A program made the position numbers and the translations under genes. DNA of 12,546 nucleotides from an uncultured Bacteroides sp. (GTDB lineage: Bacteria > Bacteroidota > Bacteroidia > Bacteroidales > Bacteroidaceae), in assembly GCA_900551645.1 (NCBI GenBank), contig URWP01000058.1, forward strand, positions 1 through 12,546. The letters run 5' to 3'. Below are positions 7,873 through 12,546 of this stretch, piece after piece; the stretch's first letter is position 1, and the number at the start of each line of letters is the position of its first letter. Under the pieces are notes generated by a model. It was given only the letters and a program-made list of their open reading frames with translations. It was not told where the DNA came from and ran no database searches.

Positions 7873-9354
7873 TTATTGGATGTTGGTTATTTTAAGAGTC
7901 CATGCATATTCACATGGCATTTCAGAAAAAGTCAGTTGTGGTAAATATACAACTAAATTTTTACCTTCCTGTTTCCATTTTAATGCCTGAGGATAGCCTA
8001 GCAGATGAATTGTTGTATTGGACGTTGTTTTGATATCCCATAATTTTATTTTTTTATGTGAATATGACGTTAGGATAGCATATAAATTATGGTCTTTTGT
8101 GGTGAAAAATACTTCCTGAACAGCATATCCTGGGTCCGGATTTACTGTTTGTTTTAGAATAGAATTGGCACTGACATAGTATTTTTCCTTAGACTTCCAG
8201 TTACGTTTACCTTTTGACCATTGACAGTTTACTTTCCATGGTCTGGTACCATATATGGCTTCACCGTTAACTTGAAGCCATTTTCCTATTTGGAGTAAAC
8301 GTTCTTGCATTATCGGAGGAATTTTTCCTTCAGCATTGGGGCCTATATTGAGTAAAAGGTTTCCCCCTTGGCTGACTATTTTTATAAGTGTATGAATTAA
8401 TGCTTGTGGTGTTGCATAGTCTTCTATATCTTCATGTTTGTTATAACCGAAAGAGAATCCCATGCCTCTACATTCTTCCCATGGCTTATCGTATGTTTTG
8501 TCTGAGGAACTATATTCACTGGTGTAATAATCTCCATGTTTTTTCCCTTTAAATTTAGCCCAACGATCGTTTATGACCACACTGTCCTTAATTTCTGATG
8601 AAGTATATAGCCAGGCAAAAAAATCTTTTGTTTTCCAAGTATCTTCATCGTAATTGTCTGGTCCGTCCGCCCAAATTAAATCTGGTTTAAATTTTGTTAT
8701 TAGATCTTTTAACTGTGGGTATAAATGTTGTTCTACATAAATAGACATTGTAGAAGGTGCATAAAGAGGGTTGTTCCATTCTTTTAATGAAAAATAGCAG
8801 CCCATTTTGAGTGATGTTTTTCGAATGGCTTTTGCGAATTCATCAACTAAGTCTTTATGTGCTCCTATTTCTACACTATTCCATGGCCTGGCATGGTTTA
8901 AAGTAGCTTCTTTGCTGTTCCATAGTGCAAAACCGTCATGATGTTTTGTTGTTAATACAGCATATTTGGCTCCAGATTCTACAAACAGGTTAACCCATTC
9001 TGTTGCATTATAGTCTTGTGCTTTGAATAATGCTGCGAAATCCATATAAGTAAAATCTTTGCCATAAGTTTTTTGGTGATAGTTATATATTTCATCTCCC
9101 TTAAAATTGCCATTACCGAATAAGGTCTTATTTTCAAGCCAATATTGATACCATTCTGCGTATGTCCCCTTGGGAGACCATGCAGGAATAGAATAAAGTC
9201 CCCAGTGGATAAAGATTCCAAATTTAGCATCTTGGAACCAGGATGGTATAGGACGTTTATCTATAGATTCCCAATCTGGTGTATAAATTGTTTGTGCAAA
9301 TCCTTTGTTTAGAATAGACAGGATTAAACAGATTTCTAAGAATACAGTCTTCAT
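7873..9354 (-). CDS. Family GH29 alpha-L-fucosidase
   Basis: A 493-residue secreted enzyme with a signal peptide (1-20, cut after GFA). The GH29 barrel begins at about residue 36 (WFQDAKFGIFIHWG, 39-52), followed by YAEWY (65-69), TTKHHDGFALW (135-145) and LIWADG (226-231). Asp230 in the last motif is the expected nucleophile of this retaining family. Further family segments are NDR (262-264), PWEEC (291-295), SFGYN (301-305), GGNLLLNIGPN (330-340) and NGEAIYGTRPW (363-373). Glu293 is my candidate acid/base, but that residue is poorly conserved across GH29 and is uncertain. About 380-493 forms a C-terminal beta-domain. It would remove alpha-linked fucose caps from host-type glycans, allowing downstream trimming by the GH20 neighbour. 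The coding sequence is noticeably AT-rich. The gene leads the enzyme block, after a 168-base gap with a strong hairpin. Confidence 0.93.
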   Translation of the reverse strand: MKTVFLEICLILSILNKGFAQTIYTPDWESIDKRPIPSWFQDAKFGIFIHWGLYSIPAWSPKGTYAEWYQYWLENKTLFGNGNFKGDEIYNYHQKTYGKDFTYMDFAALFKAQDYNATEWVNLFVESGAKYAVLTTKHHDGFALWNSKEATLNHARPWNSVEIGAHKDLVDEFAKAIRKTSLKMGCYFSLKEWNNPLYAPSTMSIYVEQHLYPQLKDLITKFKPDLIWADGPDNYDEDTWKTKDFFAWLYTSSEIKDSVVINDRWAKFKGKKHGDYYTSEYSSSDKTYDKPWEECRGMGFSFGYNKHEDIEDYATPQALIHTLIKIVSQGGNLLLNIGPNAEGKIPPIMQERLLQIGKWLQVNGEAIYGTRPWKVNCQWSKGKRNWKSKEKYYVSANSILKQTVNPDPGYAVQEVFFTTKDHNLYAILTSYSHKKIKLWDIKTTSNTTIHLLGYPQALKWKQEGKNLVVYLPQLTFSEMPCEYAWTLKITNIQ

Positions 9355-9452
9355 ATAATATTATTTATGAGGATAATACAAAGGAACGACCCATTGAGGC
9401 TTTTGAAATGGGAAAAAGGATATGAGATGCTGCCTATCGTAAAAAAGTTTGT

Positions 9453-9510
9453 AATAAGCCTTAGAATATACCTCTAAAAAAGATTAGAGGACAAATTCTA
9501 AGGCTTTATT
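9453..9510 (-). terminator. Two-tier hairpin between susD-like and fucosidase genes (terminator or attenuator)
   Basis: Positions 9456-9467 are exactly complementary to 9495-9506 (12 bp), extendable by three A-T pairs if one base is bulged. Nested inside, 9471-9477 pair with 9484-9490 (7 bp) around a 6-base loop. On the minus strand, six T (9441-9446) follow about 9 bases after the main stem. It sits just after the SusD stop codon in the 168-base gap. Its most likely role is partial termination or 3'-end protection, which would leave the susCD message more abundant than the enzyme message. The remainder of the gap toward the fucosidase holds only a weak 6-bp hairpin (9390-9395 with 9407-9412) and no promoter I would call. 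Confidence 0.7.
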
Positions 9511-9522
9511 TGTTTATGGATT

Positions 9523-11082
9523 TTAATATCCAGGTGTCTGAACTAACTCGTCATTTTCACCTAATGAATTTTCATCAATTGGCCAAAGCAGACGACTCTT
9601 ATTTGCATTGGAATATTTAGTTGCATAATCATCGCCCATCAGTCTGATGTCATACCATCTTTTTCCTTCAAACATGAACTCTCTCAAACGTTCCTTCAGA
9701 ATGGCTTCAATAGGTTCAGCATCGCTGGCTACGAAACGGTTGTTGGCATAGAAGGAAGCGTCAGTGTCGTTAGGATAGGCAACCTCAGCTTTATGTTCAT
9801 TGAAATAAGCTGTTCCGTATGCACGTTCACGTACTGCATTAATTTCTGTAGAGATGTCTTCTCCCAAAAAAGCTTTAGCCGTAGCTAATGCAAGTAAACA
9901 GTCTGCGTAGCGATAGATTGGATAATCATCCAACCAACTTCTTTGTGCATCTCCATCTAACAATACTCCTTGGAATTTATAGGCGATAGGAGAATTGAAT
10001 GTTAACTGTCCATTTTCTGTATTCTTGCTATAGATACCTTTTAAGGAATATAATCTTCTGTTATCTCCTTCTCTGAACAACTGAGTATATAAATCTTGCT
10101 CTATTTGATATCGTATCACTCCGTGCATATCTGCCATCTCAGTTTCATTCAACAGTGTTCCATTTTCATCATAATAGGTACCGAAGTTGGCTTGGTTCAT
10201 AACCATGGTCATGCGGTACATATTGTTCCACATACTGTATTCATTTCTTCCACTGTGGATGGTAAAGATGATTTCATCGTTTTCTTTGTTGTCGTAGGCA
10301 AATACTTTGTTGAATTCACTTTGTAATCCAACTTTTGCATTTTTTACGTCTTCAAGTGCAGCTTTTGCGATGGCATAATCACTGTTGCCACCTCCCATCT
10401 GTCGTCCACTCCATAGATAGACTTCTCCTTTTAGCATCATGGTAGCAGCTTTTGACCAGTAGCATCTATCATATTTGAATGAGTAGTCATTTCCGAAAGC
10501 GTCTTCAGAGCTCTGGATGTCTTTTTTAATTTGTTCCATTACTTCCGATGCGGAAGCGGCTGCTTTACTGAGATTACCGATATCGATAGAACTACCTTCG
10601 GTATAATCTAAGTGAAGGACAACTCCACCCCAGGAGCGCAACAGATGAAAATAGACATAAGCTCTCATTCCATAGGCTTCTCCTAAATAGTAATTCTTGA
10701 CGTTTGCATCCAGTAAATCAGTTGTTTCTGTGTGACTAATCATCAGGTTGAGCTGATTGATAAGTATGTAGAAGTCTCCAAAGTTACTGATAACTGGATT
10801 GGCAGCATTCAGCGTATTGTCAATCATTCTTTCAACTCCTTGGGTTGCTTCACCTGTAAATGGGTTGGAGTTATAGATATCGGCACGTGGTTCTCCAAGT
10901 TCAAATATGGTATACGTTCTTTCTCTGAGCATACCATGGAGGCCTACATTGAATGCTTCGAACTGGGAAGCATCTTTCCAGTAGTTTGCATCGGTGATGC
11001 TACTTACCGGTTCCATATCCAAGCAACCGGTAAAAGAAGTTGCCAGACATCCGGCTAGAATATAATTGAATATTTTTTTCAT
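9523..11082 (-). CDS. SusD/RagB-family glycan-binding surface lipoprotein
   Basis: A 519-residue protein with a lipoprotein signal: the lipobox FTGC places the acylated Cys at position 20. It is followed by LDMEP, an acidic stretch of the sort that directs Bacteroides lipoproteins to the cell surface. Family hallmarks are ITDANYWKDASQFEAF (29-44), the helical GEAYGMRAYVYFHLLRSWGGV segment near 135-155, DDYPIYRYADCLLALA in the second half, and ILKERLREFMFEGKRWYDIRLMG near the C-terminus. It would form the lid of the SusC transporter and bind the incoming oligosaccharide. It starts 13 bases after the SusC stop, the normal co-transcribed arrangement. The length is typical. The ligand cannot be read from sequence, as SusD binding residues are not conserved between substrates. 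Confidence 0.95.
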   Translation of the reverse strand: MKKIFNYILAGCLATSFTGCLDMEPVSSITDANYWKDASQFEAFNVGLHGMLRERTYTIFELGEPRADIYNSNPFTGEATQGVERMIDNTLNAANPVISNFGDFYILINQLNLMISHTETTDLLDANVKNYYLGEAYGMRAYVYFHLLRSWGGVVLHLDYTEGSSIDIGNLSKAAASASEVMEQIKKDIQSSEDAFGNDYSFKYDRCYWSKAATMMLKGEVYLWSGRQMGGGNSDYAIAKAALEDVKNAKVGLQSEFNKVFAYDNKENDEIIFTIHSGRNEYSMWNNMYRMTMVMNQANFGTYYDENGTLLNETEMADMHGVIRYQIEQDLYTQLFREGDNRRLYSLKGIYSKNTENGQLTFNSPIAYKFQGVLLDGDAQRSWLDDYPIYRYADCLLALATAKAFLGEDISTEINAVRERAYGTAYFNEHKAEVAYPNDTDASFYANNRFVASDAEPIEAILKERLREFMFEGKRWYDIRLMGDDYATKYSNANKSRLLWPIDENSLGENDELVQTPGY

Positions 11083-11095
11083 AATAGTTGATTTT

Positions 11096-12546
11096 TTAGA
11101 ATGTTACAGATAAACCAAATAAAACGGTTCTTGGGGTAGGATAGCGTCCGTTATCAATACCGCGACCGTATGTTGTTGCTACAGCCGGTTCTGGAGAAAC
11201 TCCATCATAGCCAGTAATGTAGAACAGGTTTTGACCAGTTACGTATACAGAAGCGTCTGTCATACCGGCTTTACTGATCCATGTTTTGGGGAGATTATAA
11301 CTCAGCGTGATTTCTCTTAAAGCCAGATAGTCTCCTTTTTCATAGAAGCGTGAGCTGTTGTTGTTAACGGCTGTATTTCCGTTATTGGAACGTGTAATAT
11401 TCTTCTTGTTCAACTGGTCAGCGTAAGTAAATACTGGAAGGTCTGCATCCGGATTTGTTTTACTCCAAGTATCATGTACTTTGTCAATGATGTTGAATTG
11501 TCCCTGATATTGTCCTAAAGAACGGGCTTTCAAGTCATTATAGATAGTGTGTCCTAAAGCATAATCAAAGCGTGCATATAGAGACAGATTCTTATATGAC
11601 AGTGTTGTAGAGAAACCACCGGTTACTTTCGGGAATATGTTTCCTACAACAGCACGGTCCAGACTGTTGATTTTTCCATCCTGATTGATATCATCCCAGC
11701 ATACATCACCCGGTTCGATAGGTTTCCATCCGCTTGATTGTGCGTAAGTCAAACCAGTCTGTGGATTAATCTGGTCGGCCATACCGGGACCATACAGGTT
11801 AGCAACTTCGTCAATAACCATATTTGCATTGGCTCTGACATCGTCCCAATCTCTGAATATGTGTTTTTGTACATAACCTACCAAATCTCCCAGTTTTCCA
11901 CCTTCTCTATATCCTCCAATCCATTTGGTTGGTGTTTCTCCTGTTGCTGAATTATATAATCCGGCTGCAACCTCGTAACCGTCAATCTGATTGAATGGTT
12001 TGTCGCTTGTAGGTAATTTCAGAATCTTGTTGGATACAGAAGTTAGGTTGGCTGTCACTTCCCAGTTCAGTCCTTTCGGATTTGTCAGGATATTGGCTCT
12101 TACTTCCATTTCGAAACCTGAGTTACGTAATCTACCTAAGTTAGTCTTCATGCTGGAGAAACCGGTATAGGCAGGTAAGTTTACATCAGTCAGAAGGTCA
12201 TCTGTTGTACGGTTATAGTAGTCAAAGATAAAACTTAACCGGTTGTTGAAGAATCCCAAGTCAAGTCCGGCTTCGAATGAACGGCTCTGTTCCCAACGCA
12301 AGGCAGTATTGATTAAGGTAGAATTGTAATATCCCGTAGCACCATTGTAGTTACCTGCTTCAATCTGTTTATAGATACCGTAGATGTCGAAGTTTCCGAT
12401 ACCATTTACGTTACCGTTTACACCGTAGCTTATACGTGGCTTGATGTTGCTGATGACATCTGAAATTTTAGATTCTTTCCAGAATTCTTCTTCTGTCACA
12501 TTCCATCCGGCTGAGATTCCCGGGAAGAAACCCCAGCGATTGTCTT
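11096..12546 (-). CDS. SusC/RagA-family TonB-dependent transporter, C-terminal part only
   Basis: The reading frame is open to the right edge of the window, so the start, signal peptide, TonB box and plug are missing. About 483 residues of beta-barrel are present. The segment at the edge reads FFPGISAGWNV, a typical SusC barrel motif. Later landmarks are FEAGLDLGFFNNRLSF, NSGFEMEVRANI, the DINQDGKINSLDR loop encoded at about 11654-11692, and a C-terminus of RTVLFGLSVTF ending in aromatic Phe, as expected for an outer-membrane barrel. A GTG at 12497-12499 is an internal Val codon, not a start. Together with the adjacent SusD-like lipoprotein it should form the TonB-driven uptake complex for oligosaccharides cut at the cell surface. 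No frameshift is visible in the part present. Confidence 0.95.
   Translation of the reverse strand, partial: DNRWGFFPGISAGWNVTEEEFWKESKISDVISNIKPRISYGVNGNVNGIGNFDIYGIYKQIEAGNYNGATGYYNSTLINTALRWEQSRSFEAGLDLGFFNNRLSFIFDYYNRTTDDLLTDVNLPAYTGFSSMKTNLGRLRNSGFEMEVRANILTNPKGLNWEVTANLTSVSNKILKLPTSDKPFNQIDGYEVAAGLYNSATGETPTKWIGGYREGGKLGDLVGYVQKHIFRDWDDVRANANMVIDEVANLYGPGMADQINPQTGLTYAQSSGWKPIEPGDVCWDDINQDGKINSLDRAVVGNIFPKVTGGFSTTLSYKNLSLYARFDYALGHTIYNDLKARSLGQYQGQFNIIDKVHDTWSKTNPDADLPVFTYADQLNKKNITRSNNGNTAVNNNSSRFYEKGDYLALREITLSYNLPKTWISKAGMTDASVYVTGQNLFYITGYDGVSPEPAVATTYGRGIDNGRYPTPRTVLFGLSVTF

Noticed and set aside
9379..9386. Possible -7 promoter box (TTCCTTTG on the minus strand) before the fucosidase
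   Set aside because: It breaks the TA of the TAnnTTTG consensus and has no convincing TTTG at the right distance upstream.
10732..11058. 108-codon open frame on the plus strand
   Set aside because: It is fully antisense to the N-terminal half of the SusD-like gene and its translation shows no family features.
11654..11692. EF-hand or dockerin-like Ca-binding loop (DINQDGKINSLDR)
   Set aside because: This loop is common in SusC-family barrels, and a single copy inside a barrel is not evidence of a dockerin.
12497..12499. GTG that could be taken as the start of the SusC-like gene
   Set aside because: The same frame stays open to the window edge and encodes a typical SusC barrel motif upstream, so this codon is an internal Val.

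Overview
The window looks like a polysaccharide utilization locus (PUL) from a gut Bacteroidales bacterium of the Bacteroides/Phocaeicola type. The reasons are an adjacent SusC/SusD pair, a battery of secreted glycoside hydrolases and esterases, A-rich translation leaders without strong Shine-Dalgarno sequences, and one sequence matching the Bacteroides -33/-7 promoter pattern. Species cannot be fixed from the sequence alone. All seven credible genes lie on the minus strand, so transcription runs from the right edge to the left edge.

In transcription order: a SusC-like TonB-dependent transporter enters from the right edge, with only its C-terminal half inside the window (11096-12546). After 13 bases comes its SusD-like surface lipoprotein partner (9523-11082). 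A 168-base gap holding a strong two-tier hairpin separates the binding/transport pair from the enzymes. The enzymes are tightly packed: a GH29 alpha-L-fucosidase (7873-9354), a GH20 beta-N-acetylhexosaminidase-like enzyme (5854-7863), a small SGNH/GDSL esterase (5184-5849) and a bimodular GDSL plus sialate-O-acetylesterase-like protein (3093-5165), with gaps of 9, 4 and 18 bases. After a 95-base gap with a good promoter candidate comes a 962-residue outer-membrane beta-barrel protein with a carboxypeptidase-like N-terminal domain and a TonB-receptor-like plug (109-2997). The cluster ends at a perfect 22-bp hairpin that starts inside that gene's stop codon.

The inferred job is capture and trimming of a fucosylated, N-acetylhexosamine-containing and O-acetylated host-type glycan, such as mucin O-glycans, N-glycans or milk-type glycans. 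SusD and SusC would bind and import oligosaccharides. The esterases would remove O-acetyl groups (possibly from sialic acids), the fucosidase would remove alpha-fucose caps, and GH20 would release terminal GlcNAc or GalNAc. All six proteins with a visible N-terminus carry export signals. No sialidase, sulfatase, glycan-sensing regulator, RNA gene, mobile element or CRISPR array was seen. The part of the system that would confirm a sialylated substrate, and the regulator, would have to lie outside the window.

The genes belong to known families. The less ordinary signals are in the architecture: the susD/enzyme hairpin, a homopolymer-containing promoter before the last gene, three predicted esterase active sites in two adjacent genes, an unassigned C-terminal region on the GH20 protein, and a marked drop in GC in the fucosidase compared with the last gene.
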